Shown here: positions 54,138-62,206 of the stretch, in pieces
How positions within the stretch are numbered: the stretch's first letter is position 1
How the letters are laid out: each line of letters opens with the position of its first letter
Origin: CAG-177 sp003514385
GTDB lineage: Bacteria > Bacillota > Clostridia > Oscillospirales > Acutalibacteraceae
Reading direction: 5' to 3'
NCBI GenBank assembly: GCA_051920445.1
Contig: JBPPLN010000001.1
Span: forward strand, 558,001 to 622,000
DNA: 64,000 bases
Made by a program: the position numbers and the translations under genes
The notes under the pieces: model-generated
The model's input: only the letters and a program-made list of their open reading frames with translations
Told to the model about the DNA's origin: nothing
Databases searched by the model: none

Positions 54138-56051
54138 ATGGCAGTTTTAAGCGTACAGAATCTTGATATGGAGTTCGGCGAGCGCACGCTGTTTTCGGGC
54201 GTGAGCTTTGAAGTCGGAGAGCGCGATAAGATAGGCTTCATCGGCTCGAACGCAACGGGCAAAACGACTCTCTTCAAGCTCATCACCGGCGAGCTTGAGC
54301 CAACCCTGGGCGGGGTATATCCCGGCAAAAATATAAAGATAGGCTATCTCGAGCAGCACGCCTGCGCGGGGAGCCAAAAGACGGTCTATGACGAGATGGA
54401 GAGCGTGTTCGAGCCTCTTATGAAAAAAGAGAAGCGGCTCGAAGAGCTCGCGGATCTCATCGAAGCGGGACATGGCGACATTAACGCGCTCATCGCCGAG
54501 CAGAACAGACTGCACACCGAGTTTGAGGACGAGGGCGGGCTGACCTACAAAAGCCGCACGCGCTCGGCACTCACAGGTCTCGGATTCTCGGAGAGCGACT
54601 TCTCGCTTCCCTGCTCCCTGCTCTCGGGCGGTCAGCGGTCAAAGCTCGCGCTGGGCAAGCTGCTTTTGAGCGCGCCGGATTTGCTCCTGCTCGACGAGCC
54701 GACGAACCATATAGACCTGACAAGCCTCGAATGGCTCGAAAGCTTCATCAACGACTACCGCGGCAGCGCGGTAATTATAAGCCATGACCGCTATTTTCTC
54801 GACAAGGTTACAACTAAGACCATGCTGCTCGAAAACGGTAAAATCGAGATGTTCAACGGCGGCTACTCGCGCTTTCTCGAGCAGAAGACCGAGCGTGACG
54901 AGATCGAACGCCGCCACTATGAGCGGCAGATGGACGAAGTTCACCGCCTCGAGGGCATAATCGAACAGCAGCGCCGCTGGCGGCATTTCATAACCGCGGA
55001 CAGCAAGCAGAAGATGCTCGACAAGAAATTGGCGGAAATCGACGCGCCCGACCGCTCGTCGAAAGCCCTTGGCTTTTCATTCGGCGAAGTCGAGCCGACG
55101 GGCAACGAAGTCCTGAATGTCAGAGGGCTGTCAAAGTCATTCGGCAGCAAGCATCTTTTCAGCGGCGTCGAGTTTCAGATACGCCGATCCGACCGCGCGT
55201 TTTTGCTCGGCCCGAACGGCTGCGGCAAAACTACTCTTTTAAAAATACTTATCGGCAAGGAGAAAGCCGACTCCGGCTCATATCTTTTCGGCGCAGGCGT
55301 TCAGGTCGGTTATTTCGACCAGACGCTCTCCTCGCTCAACAACAATAATACAGTCCTTGATGAAATCTGGAATCTGCACCGAGATTTCACCGAGGCGCGC
55401 GTGCGCACCCTGCTCGGGCAGTTCCTGTTCTGCGCGGACGATGTTTTCAAAAAGATAGAGACTCTGAGCGGCGGCGAAAAAGCGCGGCTTTCGCTTTTAA
55501 AGCTGATGCTCTCGGGCGCAAATGTCCTGCTGCTTGACGAGCCGACGAATCATCTTGATATTCCCTCGCGCGAAGCGCTCGAATCGGCTCTGCTCGATTT
55601 CGGCGGCACGATGCTCGTCGTGTCCCATGACAGATATTTTATAAATAAGTTATCCACCCGCGTGCTGTCGATAGGCATGAACGGCGCGGAGAGCTTCGAG
55701 GGCGGCTACGACGACTACGCGGCAAAAATTGCCGAGCAGAGCGTGGAGAAGCCGAAAGCGACAAAGACCATGGGCAAGGGCGGCGAGGACTACAAGCGCC
55801 GCAAGGAGCGCGAGAGCGAGCTGCGCCGCACGATAACCGCGATAAAGAAATGCGAAGAGCGGATAAACGAGCTCGACGGGCTGATAGCAAAAACCAACGA
55901 AGAGATGTCAACCCCCGAAACGGCGGCGGATTACGCGCGCGTCATGGAGCTGACGGAAACGCTCGGCAAGCTAAACGACGAGCAGACCGAGCTCATGATG
56001 CAGTGGGAAGAGCTAGAAAACAGAAAAGCTCAACTTGATGGAGAGAAATAA
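54138..56051 (+). CDS. ABC-F family ATPase (ribosome-associated type)
   Basis: 637 residues without membrane segments. Two ATPase domains are present: Walker A GSNATGKTTLFKLITG near 37 and GPNGCGKTTLLKILIG near 358. Signatures are LLSGGQRSKLALGKLLL and LSGGEKARLSLLKLML, with Walker B LLLLDEPTNHIDLTS and LLLLDEPTNHLDIPS. The linker (about 240-310) is the helical arm that reaches the ribosomal P site. A C-terminal coiled coil (about 545-637) follows. It resembles housekeeping members such as YdiF/YkpA rather than antibiotic-resistance ABC-F proteins. It starts 8 bases after manA and its stop lies just before the GH78 start. Confidence 0.95.
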   Translation: MAVLSVQNLDMEFGERTLFSGVSFEVGERDKIGFIGSNATGKTTLFKLITGELEPTLGGVYPGKNIKIGYLEQHACAGSQKTVYDEMESVFEPLMKKEKRLEELADLIEAGHGDINALIAEQNRLHTEFEDEGGLTYKSRTRSALTGLGFSESDFSLPCSLLSGGQRSKLALGKLLLSAPDLLLLDEPTNHIDLTSLEWLESFINDYRGSAVIISHDRYFLDKVTTKTMLLENGKIEMFNGGYSRFLEQKTERDEIERRHYERQMDEVHRLEGIIEQQRRWRHFITADSKQKMLDKKLAEIDAPDRSSKALGFSFGEVEPTGNEVLNVRGLSKSFGSKHLFSGVEFQIRRSDRAFLLGPNGCGKTTLLKILIGKEKADSGSYLFGAGVQVGYFDQTLSSLNNNNTVLDEIWNLHRDFTEARVRTLLGQFLFCADDVFKKIETLSGGEKARLSLLKLMLSGANVLLLDEPTNHLDIPSREALESALLDFGGTMLVVSHDRYFINKLSTRVLSIGMNGAESFEGGYDDYAAKIAEQSVEKPKATKTMGKGGEDYKRRKERESELRRTITAIKKCEERINELDGLIAKTNEEMSTPETAADYARVMELTETLGKLNDEQTELMMQWEELENRKAQLDGEK

Positions 56052-56052
56052 C

Positions 56053-58239
56053 ATGAACTTCAGCGAACTTTTCGGGAATGCTCAATGGGTGACCTGCGAT
56101 AGCGGCTGCACTTCGCCGGTTATAAAAGGCGGTTTCTTCATCGAAGAGCCGAAGAAAGCGGAGATAACCATCTGCGGGCTCGGTTTCTTTCGCCTGTGGA
56201 TAAACGGGCGTGAAGTGTCCGAGGACAAATTCGTCCCCGTCAACAGTCAATACTGCAAGCGCGATCTGACGGCGTTTGAATATCCTATCCTGGACGAACT
56301 GTCTTACCGCACATACGCCGTGAGATATGATATATCTAAATTTGTTGTTGACGGCGAAAATGATATCCGCGTCATTCTCGGCTGCGGCTGGTTCGCCCAG
56401 CAGAAGCGCAGTGCCGAGGGGTTCGCGAAATACGGCGACATAAAACTCTGCTATAAAATCGACGCCGAGAATAAGAGCGGCAAAAAATATACTTTTGTTT
56501 CCGACGAGAGCCTTGAATGGAAGCAGAGCCGCATTATTGAAAATAACATATATTTCGGTGAGGTTCACGACATGAGCCTTGCGGACGAGCTGACGGCGAA
56601 CAGCGGCTTTCAAAATGTTATCAAAGCCCCGGCGCATGAGACTCAGTTTTTCGTTCAGGACTGCCCGGCGGACAGAGTGGAGCGCGTGATAAAGCCCGTA
56701 AAGCTCTTTGACCTCGGCGAAGTTTCAATATACGACATGGGCGAGAATATTTCGGGCTATCCGGTTGTTGCGGCAACGGTTGACGGCGCGAATATAACCG
56801 TCAGATGCAGCGAGGAAATAAACCCGGACGGCACGCTGAATTTTGACTCCTGCGACCGCGGGCAGATTCAAAAAGATGAATACCGCAACGCGAAAAAGGG
56901 CGAAGAATGCATGCCGTGGTTTACCTGGCACGGCTTTCGGTATTTCGAGCTGACGAACAACGCCGAGCCCGTGCGCTGCGAAGTAGTTCACTCAAACTGC
57001 GCCGTGACCTCGTCGTTCGAGTCGGACAGCGAGATGCTCAACTGGCTCTACGACACATATATCAGAACGCAGCTGAGCAATATGCATTCGGGCGTGCCCT
57101 CGGACTGCCCGCATATAGAGAGACTCGGCTACACCGGCGACGGTCAGCTCTGCTGTGAAGCGGCAATGATGCTTTTGGATTCGCAGAAATTCTATAAAAA
57201 GTGGCTCGAGGATATCTCCGACTGCCAGAGCATCGGAAACGGTCACGTCCAGCACACCGCGCCTTTCATGGGCGGCGGCGGAGGCCCCGCAGGCTGGGGC
57301 GGCGCGATAGCGGTCGTGCCGTATGAGATGTATAAAATATACGGCGACAAAGAGACTTTCCGCCGTTATCTGCCGAAGATTCTTCGGTATTTTGATTATC
57401 TCGACTCGCGAAGCTCCGGCGGTCTCGTCTGCCGCGAGGAAGAGGGCGGCTGGTGCCTCGGCGACTGGTGTCCGCCCGAGCCTATAACAATATGCGAGCC
57501 GTTCGTCAACACCGCGCTCTATGTAAAGCAAATGATGATGACAAAAGAAGTATCGGAGGCTATCGACGAAAGCGAAACTGCCGTCATGCTCGAAAAGCGC
57601 ATAGAAGAAAAGAAACAGGCTATTCTCAGCGCATATTACAGCCCGCAGACCGGATCGTTTATCGGCGACGCGCAGGGTGCAAACAGCTTTGCTATCGATA
57701 TCGGTCTCGGCGGCAAGCGCGCGTTCAATAATACAAAGAAGAAATACGACGACGCGGACTCTTTCGACACCGGCATTTTCGGCACGGATATCCTCACCCG
57801 CGTACTGTTTGAGCGCGGCTGCGCCGACACGGCTTTTCATCTGCTGACTTCAACGGGCAAAGGCTCGTTTTATAACATGAAAAAGCAGGGCGCGACGACC
57901 ATCTGGGAGAACTGGGACGGCGAGCGCTCGCACAGCCATCCGATGTTCGGCGCGGTGACGCGATATCTGTTCTCGTTCATTCTCGGCATCACGCAGGAGA
58001 AAAACTCGGCGGGCTATGAAAAAATTGTCATTGCTCCGCAGATTCCCGACGGGCTCAACCGCGCGAGCGGTCACATAACGACGGTGCGCGGCGAAATAGC
58101 CGTCTCGTTTATCAGAACGGAGCGCGAGATGGACTTCTATGTAACCGTTCCGCAAAAGGCGTGGTTCACTTACGGCAGCGACTGCGAATATGAACTCTGG
58201 GAAGGCGAAAACCATATCCACATTGATTTTGAGGAGTAA
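56053..58239 (+). CDS. alpha-L-rhamnosidase, glycoside hydrolase family 78
   Basis: 728 residues. The N-terminal beta domains carry FRLWINGREV and the accessory rhamnosidase N-domain pattern. The (alpha/alpha)6 catalytic barrel is marked by SGVPSDCPHIERLGYTGDGQ near 345-365, whose Asp, Glu and Asp match the DxxxExxxxxxD acidic set of GH78, and by TTIWENWDGERSHSHP near 620, with the second catalytic Glu. A C-terminal beta-sandwich (IVIAPQIPDGLNRASG, TVRGEIAVSFIRT) follows. No signal peptide, so it works on imported rhamnosides. The ATG at 56053 is chosen, with GGAGAG 7 bases ahead and one base after the ABC-F stop. Confidence 0.93.
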   Translation: MNFSELFGNAQWVTCDSGCTSPVIKGGFFIEEPKKAEITICGLGFFRLWINGREVSEDKFVPVNSQYCKRDLTAFEYPILDELSYRTYAVRYDISKFVVDGENDIRVILGCGWFAQQKRSAEGFAKYGDIKLCYKIDAENKSGKKYTFVSDESLEWKQSRIIENNIYFGEVHDMSLADELTANSGFQNVIKAPAHETQFFVQDCPADRVERVIKPVKLFDLGEVSIYDMGENISGYPVVAATVDGANITVRCSEEINPDGTLNFDSCDRGQIQKDEYRNAKKGEECMPWFTWHGFRYFELTNNAEPVRCEVVHSNCAVTSSFESDSEMLNWLYDTYIRTQLSNMHSGVPSDCPHIERLGYTGDGQLCCEAAMMLLDSQKFYKKWLEDISDCQSIGNGHVQHTAPFMGGGGGPAGWGGAIAVVPYEMYKIYGDKETFRRYLPKILRYFDYLDSRSSGGLVCREEEGGWCLGDWCPPEPITICEPFVNTALYVKQMMMTKEVSEAIDESETAVMLEKRIEEKKQAILSAYYSPQTGSFIGDAQGANSFAIDIGLGGKRAFNNTKKKYDDADSFDTGIFGTDILTRVLFERGCADTAFHLLTSTGKGSFYNMKKQGATTIWENWDGERSHSHPMFGAVTRYLFSFILGITQEKNSAGYEKIVIAPQIPDGLNRASGHITTVRGEIAVSFIRTEREMDFYVTVPQKAWFTYGSDCEYELWEGENHIHIDFEE

Positions 58240-58242
58240 AAT

Positions 58243-58806
58243 ATGGCTATAATCATCACAAATTACAGCGAAAAATATCGGGACGATGTCCGCAATATCT
58301 GCCTTGACACGGCGGGCAGCAACGCGCGCGAAGAAAAGTCAATGCGCTTTTTGCTCGCGACCTTCTGCGACTACTATATAGACCGCGAGGCAGAGCACTG
58401 CTTCATCGCCGTCGATGAGGACACGGACAGCGCGGTCGGCTATATCTTCTGCGCGCCGGACTATCAAAAATACAAGCGTATATTCAAAACCGAATATCTC
58501 CCGCGCGTCAAGGGCTGTAAAAAAGGAGATATAATTGAGTCGTGGGCGTCCGTAAACGGCCCCGCGCTATTCGCAAGAAGCTATCCCGCGCATATGCACA
58601 TCAATATAAAACCCGGCTATCAGCACTGCGGCATCGGCACCCGCCTGTTCGCGGCTCTGACCGAGCATCTCAGAGAGATCGGCTGCAAGGGCGTTATGCT
58701 GGTGGTCGATTCATATAACACCAACGCAATAAATTTCTACAAAAAGAACAAATTTGATATCATATTCCCTCTGCGCGTCTGCACGGTCATGGCGCGCAGG
58801 GTCTGA
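58243..58806 (+). CDS. GNAT family N-acetyltransferase
   Basis: 187 residues. The acetyl-CoA loop is GYQHCGIGTRLFAALTEHL (about 126-144), in the Q-x-x-G-x-G/A position, followed by GVMLVVDSYNTNAINFYKKN, the family C-terminus. The N-terminal half (IRNICLDTAG, DYYIDREAEHCFIAVD) resembles a subgroup found near carbohydrate genes. It starts 3 bases after GH78 and precedes the oxidoreductase, so it shares the catabolic transcript. Acceptor unknown. Confidence 0.85.
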   Translation: MAIIITNYSEKYRDDVRNICLDTAGSNAREEKSMRFLLATFCDYYIDREAEHCFIAVDEDTDSAVGYIFCAPDYQKYKRIFKTEYLPRVKGCKKGDIIESWASVNGPALFARSYPAHMHINIKPGYQHCGIGTRLFAALTEHLREIGCKGVMLVVDSYNTNAINFYKKNKFDIIFPLRVCTVMARRV

Positions 58807-58822
58807 GAAAGCAGGAAAAAAT

Positions 58823-59812
58823 ATGAAATTAGCCGTCATCGGCACGGGCTGGATAGTCAAAAGCTTTATCGACGGGTTGAAGTTCACGCCCGATTTTGAA
58901 CTCTTCGCCGTATATTCGCGTTCGCGCGAGCGCGGAGAAAAATTCGCAAAGGAAAACGGGATAAGTAAAGTCTACACCTCGCTTGACGAGCTCGCCGCCT
59001 CCCCTGCCGAGTGCGTCTATATCGCGAGCCCAAATGCCCTGCATTATACTCAGAGCAAAAAAATGCTCGAAAGCGGAAAGCATGTCATCTGCGAAAAGCC
59101 GATAACAGTGACGCCCGACGAATTTTCGGAGCTCTGCGAAATCGCGGACGGAAATAAGCTCATATATATCGAAGCTATAATGTATATGCACTCGCCCGTG
59201 CGGGCGGCGCTCAGAGAAGCGCTCGGCGATATCGGCAAGGTCTGGACTGCGCATTTTGATTTTTCGCAGTATTCGTCAAAATATCCCGCCTATCTTCGCG
59301 GCGAGCTGCCGAATATTTTCAACCCCGCCATGGCTACGGGCAGTCTCATGGATCTCGGCATTTACTGCGTCTATCCTGCAATCGATCTGTTCGGCGAGCC
59401 GAAAACCGTCTCGGCAGTATCGGCATTTCTCGAAAGCGGAGCTGACGCGGCAACCGCCGTCTCGATGCTAAGTAAAAACACCGCGATAACAATGACAAGC
59501 TGCAAAACCGGGCAGGATCATGCGGGCTCGCAGATAATCGGCGAGCGCGGCAGCATAAAGATAGGCTCAATTTCAAAGCTCACGGATATCGAACTCGTGA
59601 TGAACGACGGGACGAGCCGCATTATCTGCGGCGACACGCCGAAAGATGAACTCATGGGCAACGAGGCTCGCGCGTTTTATAAGCTGATAACAGAGCCGGA
59701 AAATAACAGAGAAAAATACAGAGAGCTGCGCGAAGCGGCGCTCTCTGTGAGCCGCACGATGCAGCGCATACGCGAGTCGGCGGGAATAAAATTTGACGGA
59801 GGGATATCATGA
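58823..59812 (+). CDS. Gfo/Idh/MocA family oxidoreductase
   Basis: 329 residues. The N-terminal Rossmann fold reads AVIGTGWIVKSFIDGL, then VYSRSRERGEKFAKENG and YIASPNALHYTQSKKML. The signature EKPITVTPDEFSEL, with the conserved Lys, lies near residue 92. The C-terminal domain includes GSLMDLGIYCVYP. These NAD(P)-dependent enzymes oxidise or epimerise sugars such as inositol, glucose derivatives or rhamnose. The ATG at 58823 is chosen, with CAGGAAAA ahead, over a longer frame that reaches into the acetyltransferase gene. It overlaps the next gene by ATGA and probably serves the rhamnoside pathway. Confidence 0.9.
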   Translation: MKLAVIGTGWIVKSFIDGLKFTPDFELFAVYSRSRERGEKFAKENGISKVYTSLDELAASPAECVYIASPNALHYTQSKKMLESGKHVICEKPITVTPDEFSELCEIADGNKLIYIEAIMYMHSPVRAALREALGDIGKVWTAHFDFSQYSSKYPAYLRGELPNIFNPAMATGSLMDLGIYCVYPAIDLFGEPKTVSAVSAFLESGADAATAVSMLSKNTAITMTSCKTGQDHAGSQIIGERGSIKIGSISKLTDIELVMNDGTSRIICGDTPKDELMGNEARAFYKLITEPENNREKYRELREAALSVSRTMQRIRESAGIKFDGGIS

Positions 59813-60228
59813 AATATGTAAAAACAGGCAATGTCCTCGCGGTAAGGCTTGACCCGGGCGAGGAAATAATCGCGTCGGTGCTGAAGATAGCAAAGGACGA
59901 AGATATCCGCTTTGCCGAGATATCAGCCATCGGAGCGGTAGGGCGCGCGGTGTTCGGGCTATACGACCTCGAAGAGCAGAAATACCACAGCCTGACATTT
60001 GTTCAGCCGCTCGAGCTTGTCTCGTTAAACGGCAATCTCAGCCGCAAGGACGGTGAACCTTATCTCCACCTCCACGCCGCGTTCGCGGATGAAAAAGGCG
60101 CCGTCATCGGCGGTCACCTGAATGAAGCGGTGATAAGCGCGACCTGCGAAATGTTCATCAAAATTTTCGACATTGACATGGGCAGGCGCATAAGCGAACA
60201 GACAGGACTAAATATTTTCGACATCTGA
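59809..60228 (+). CDS. PPC domain (DUF296) protein, putative DNA-binding
   Basis: 139 residues. The fold motif is LRLDPGEEIIASVLKIAKDEDI-like at the start, then EISAIGAVGRAVFGLYD, SLNGNLSRKDGEPYLHLHAAFAD and GGHLNEAVISATCEMFI. The histidines of HLHAAF and GGHL lie at the positions that bind zinc in some PPC proteins. In plants the domain pairs with AT-hook proteins; bacterial members are single-domain and of unknown role. It ends the gene run that starts with manA and overlaps the oxidoreductase stop. Confidence 0.85.
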   Translation: MKYVKTGNVLAVRLDPGEEIIASVLKIAKDEDIRFAEISAIGAVGRAVFGLYDLEEQKYHSLTFVQPLELVSLNGNLSRKDGEPYLHLHAAFADEKGAVIGGHLNEAVISATCEMFIKIFDIDMGRRISEQTGLNIFDI

Positions 60229-60236
60229 AAATCAAG

Positions 60237-60274
60237 CAGGGAAGCCGACATATGCCGCGCTTCCCTGTTTTTTC
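60237..60274 (+). terminator. terminator at the end of the manA-to-PPC gene run
   Basis: CAGGGAAGC and GCTTCCCTG form a perfect 9-pair stem, followed by TTTTTTC. Confidence 0.85.
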
Positions 60275-60348
60275 TTGTCGAACACCATAAAATATTGCAC
60301 AAAATCAATAAAAATTCATAAAAAATCAAAATTTCTTTACAAAAACTA

Positions 60349-60377
60349 TTGCAAAGTGAATCAAAATCACATATAAT
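60349..60377 (+). promoter_or_regulatory. promoter of the DUF6514-like gene
   Basis: TTGCAA, a 17-base spacer and an exact TATAAT, 36 bases before the start codon, in a very AT-rich stretch. Confidence 0.7.
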
Positions 60378-60412
60378 TATTCTCAATCAGCGTAGTAACT
60401 GAGGGTGAACAA

Positions 60413-60730
60413 ATGCGGCAAGTAAGATTTGAGATCACCGACGGCATCTGCCGTCCGGCAGGATGCGAAACGGACGACATCGGATATGCGGCAATCTCCG
60501 ATGCTCAGTGCGCCTCCGAAGCAAGAAAAAGTTCAACCGCCTCGGGCGGCCGTATTTCCTACGGCATAGTGATGACCGTCACGGAAAACGGATTCAATGA
60601 AACAACAAGTTTTCCCGACATCTCTTTCAGCAGAAAAAGGCTGAGGGACTTTGTCTCCATGCTCGAGCGCAACGATGTCTCCCCCATCCATGTGGAGGAG
60701 ATGATAGACGATTTCTTCTACGCGGGATAA
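60413..60730 (+). CDS. small protein of the DUF6514 type
   Basis: 105 residues, soluble. ISYGIVMTVTENG... with SFSRKRLRDFVSMLERNDVSPIHVEEMIDDFF recalls the DUF6514 family of clostridial proteins; the assignment is from memory of that pattern and not certain. It has its own consensus promoter, a GAGGGTGA site 6 bases ahead of the ATG and a 17-pair terminator, so it is an independently expressed single gene. Function unknown. Confidence 0.7.
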   Translation: MRQVRFEITDGICRPAGCETDDIGYAAISDAQCASEARKSSTASGGRISYGIVMTVTENGFNETTSFPDISFSRKRLRDFVSMLERNDVSPIHVEEMIDDFFYAG

Positions 60731-60789
60731 ACGCACCGCCAAAGCATCCGAACCGAGCGAACCACGCCAAAAGGCAGCGTTCGCAGAAC

Positions 60790-60833
60790 AATGACCGACC
60801 GCAGCAAAAAAATGCTGCGGTCGGTCATTCTTT
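60790..60833 (+). terminator. long terminator after the DUF6514-like gene
   Basis: A perfect 17-pair stem, AATGACCGACCGCAGCA against TGCTGCGGTCGGTCATT, with an A-rich loop, followed by CTTTAT. Confidence 0.75.
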
Positions 60834-60940
60834 ATAGTTTGATGGATGGATAGGCAGCGAAACGGCTTTGCGAGTATAAATATCGCAATAAACAGCTGTA
60901 GCGATATCGTGCACATATACTTATTATTTTAAACAGGGCG

Positions 60941-60995
60941 GGCTAACCCCTCAGTCTCGGCTTACGCCGAGCCAGCTCCCCTTACAGGGGCGCCT
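60941..60995. repeat. dispersed two-hairpin repeat, copy 2
   Basis: CCCCTCAGTCTCGGCTTACGCCGAG, then GCTCCCCTTACAGGGGCGCC. Same order of elements as the copy at 34254-34310. The 60834-61059 region around it holds no gene. Confidence 0.7.
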
Positions 60996-61059
60996 AAATA
61001 GATTCTGCGACAAGTCCCAATTCACGCAAAGTCTTTTCATCTTGAACGGAGGGCATTTA

Positions 61060-61350
61060 TTAAAGTTCCGTATATCGCTCTACGCGCATGCGCAGGGCGT
61101 ATTTTTCGCGCAGTGCCGCTATCTCTTCCATCATCTCGGACTTGTGGTGGGCGTCGAGCGCCTGCTGATCGCGCCATCTGTCTATCAAAAGCACGATCTC
61201 CGGGTCGTCAAGCGGAAAGAAATATTCGTATCTCTCGTTCCCCTCTTCGGCTCTTATTTTATTCACAAGCCCGCTCTCCGTCATTTCGCGTGCAAACTCT
61301 TTTGCACTGCCGTTTTTGCCGGTGTAGCAGATATTGACAGTGAAGCTCAT
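61060..61350 (-). CDS. ABM domain (antibiotic biosynthesis monooxygenase-like) protein
   Basis: 96 residues with the ferredoxin-like ABM fold: FTVNICYTGKNGSAKEFAREM, then YEYFFPLDDPEIVLLIDRWRDQQALDAHHKSEMM. The W.D..AL..HH block is the family signature. Such proteins include quinol monooxygenases and haem-degrading enzymes, but many are uncharacterised; no haem-ligand pattern stands out. It is the last gene of the exporter run, 15 bases after the c-di-AMP receptor gene. Confidence 0.8.
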   Translation of the reverse strand: MSFTVNICYTGKNGSAKEFAREMTESGLVNKIRAEEGNERYEYFFPLDDPEIVLLIDRWRDQQALDAHHKSEMMEEIAALREKYALRMRVERYTEL

Positions 61351-61364
61351 TTCATTCTCCTCTA

Positions 61365-61691
61365 TCAGTATTTTTCGACGCTCTCGACATCGAGCACAAA
61401 CACAATAGCTCCGCCGACCGCGACCTCCGAGCCGAGATCGCCCTCGGCGAGTCCGCTGCCGAATGCGGCGGTAGAGGCGGCGGTGTGCATCCTGCGCTGA
61501 GAATACTCCTTGATTATCTCTTTTGCCTTCGCGACCTTGTCGTCGTCCGCGCCGATTAGGAATGTCGTGTTGCCGACCATGAGGAATCCGCCCGTGGTCG
61601 AGAGCTTCGTCACCGTGTAGCCCTCCTTGGTCAGCGCCGAGGAAACGACCGCGCTGTCATCATTATTAACAATAGCTATCAAAAGTTTCAT
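61365..61691 (-). CDS. cyclic-di-AMP receptor, DarA/PstA (PII-like)
   Basis: 108 residues. MKLLIAIVNNDDSAVVSSALTKEGY, VTKLSTTGGFLMVGNTTFLIG (quoted in parts: KLSTTGGF, VGNTTFLIG) and DDDKVAKAKEIIKEYSQRR are the DarA blocks, and GGAIVFVLDVESVEKY is the usual C-terminus. The trimeric PII-like protein binds c-di-AMP and takes part in potassium and osmotic homeostasis. The ATG at 61691 is chosen, with GAGGAG 10 bases ahead; the longer frame starts inside the DUF1854 gene. In Bacillus the homologue (yaaQ) lies near yaaL-bofA; here those are 8 kb away. Confidence 0.92.
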   Translation of the reverse strand: MKLLIAIVNNDDSAVVSSALTKEGYTVTKLSTTGGFLMVGNTTFLIGADDDKVAKAKEIIKEYSQRRMHTAASTAAFGSGLAEGDLGSEVAVGGAIVFVLDVESVEKY

Positions 61692-61708
61692 TATATTCAT
61701 TCTCCTCA

Positions 61709-62194
61709 TTAAATTTTCGGGTCTATCATCTTGCGGCTCTTCTTGTCGAGCTTGCGGACATCGGGTATCTCGTACCTGTTGTCGTTCGCGTCTTTTATTA
61801 ATATGCGTCCGTCATAGAGCGGCTTTACCGCCGTGAGATGATTTCTTATCTCAAAGGTGCATATTCCCCTGTCCGTCTCGACCGTCCACATCCAGATAAG
61901 GAATTTTTCGCGCATCTTTATGAATCGCTTTATCCGCGGGATCATATAGTATTCGTCGAGGCACTGCTCGACAGCCTCTTTCGACTCCGGCAGAAGATTG
62001 TCGATGTTTCTTATCACCGCTATCTCCTCGCCCTCGCTGTCGATCAGCGAAATGTATCTGCTGAGTCCGGTTATGGGGAACATTCTGTGCAGTTCGAGTC
62101 CCTCGAACTTCTCGCCTGAGTAAAACTCGGCATCGACGAAAATCCCGTCCCGGCGAGTGAATTTCACTTCCGGTCCGTCAATATATCTCGGCAT
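61709..62194 (-). CDS. DUF1854 protein, ABC-exporter partner
   Basis: 161 residues without a membrane segment. LHRMFPITGLSRYISLIDSEGEE, then DEYYMIPRIKRFIKMREKFLIWMW and VETDRGICTFEIRNHLTAVKPLYDGRILIKDANDNRYEIPD (quoted in parts: TFEIRNHL, RILIKDANDNRYEI) match DUF1854, which is nearly always found next to an ABC exporter of the type encoded upstream. Function unknown; in some bacteria the pair occurs near cyanophycin genes, which are not present here. It starts 12 bases after the exporter stop. Confidence 0.85.
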   Translation of the reverse strand: MPRYIDGPEVKFTRRDGIFVDAEFYSGEKFEGLELHRMFPITGLSRYISLIDSEGEEIAVIRNIDNLLPESKEAVEQCLDEYYMIPRIKRFIKMREKFLIWMWTVETDRGICTFEIRNHLTAVKPLYDGRILIKDANDNRYEIPDVRKLDKKSRKMIDPKI

Positions 62195-62206
62195 TGCGCT
62201 CCCCCC

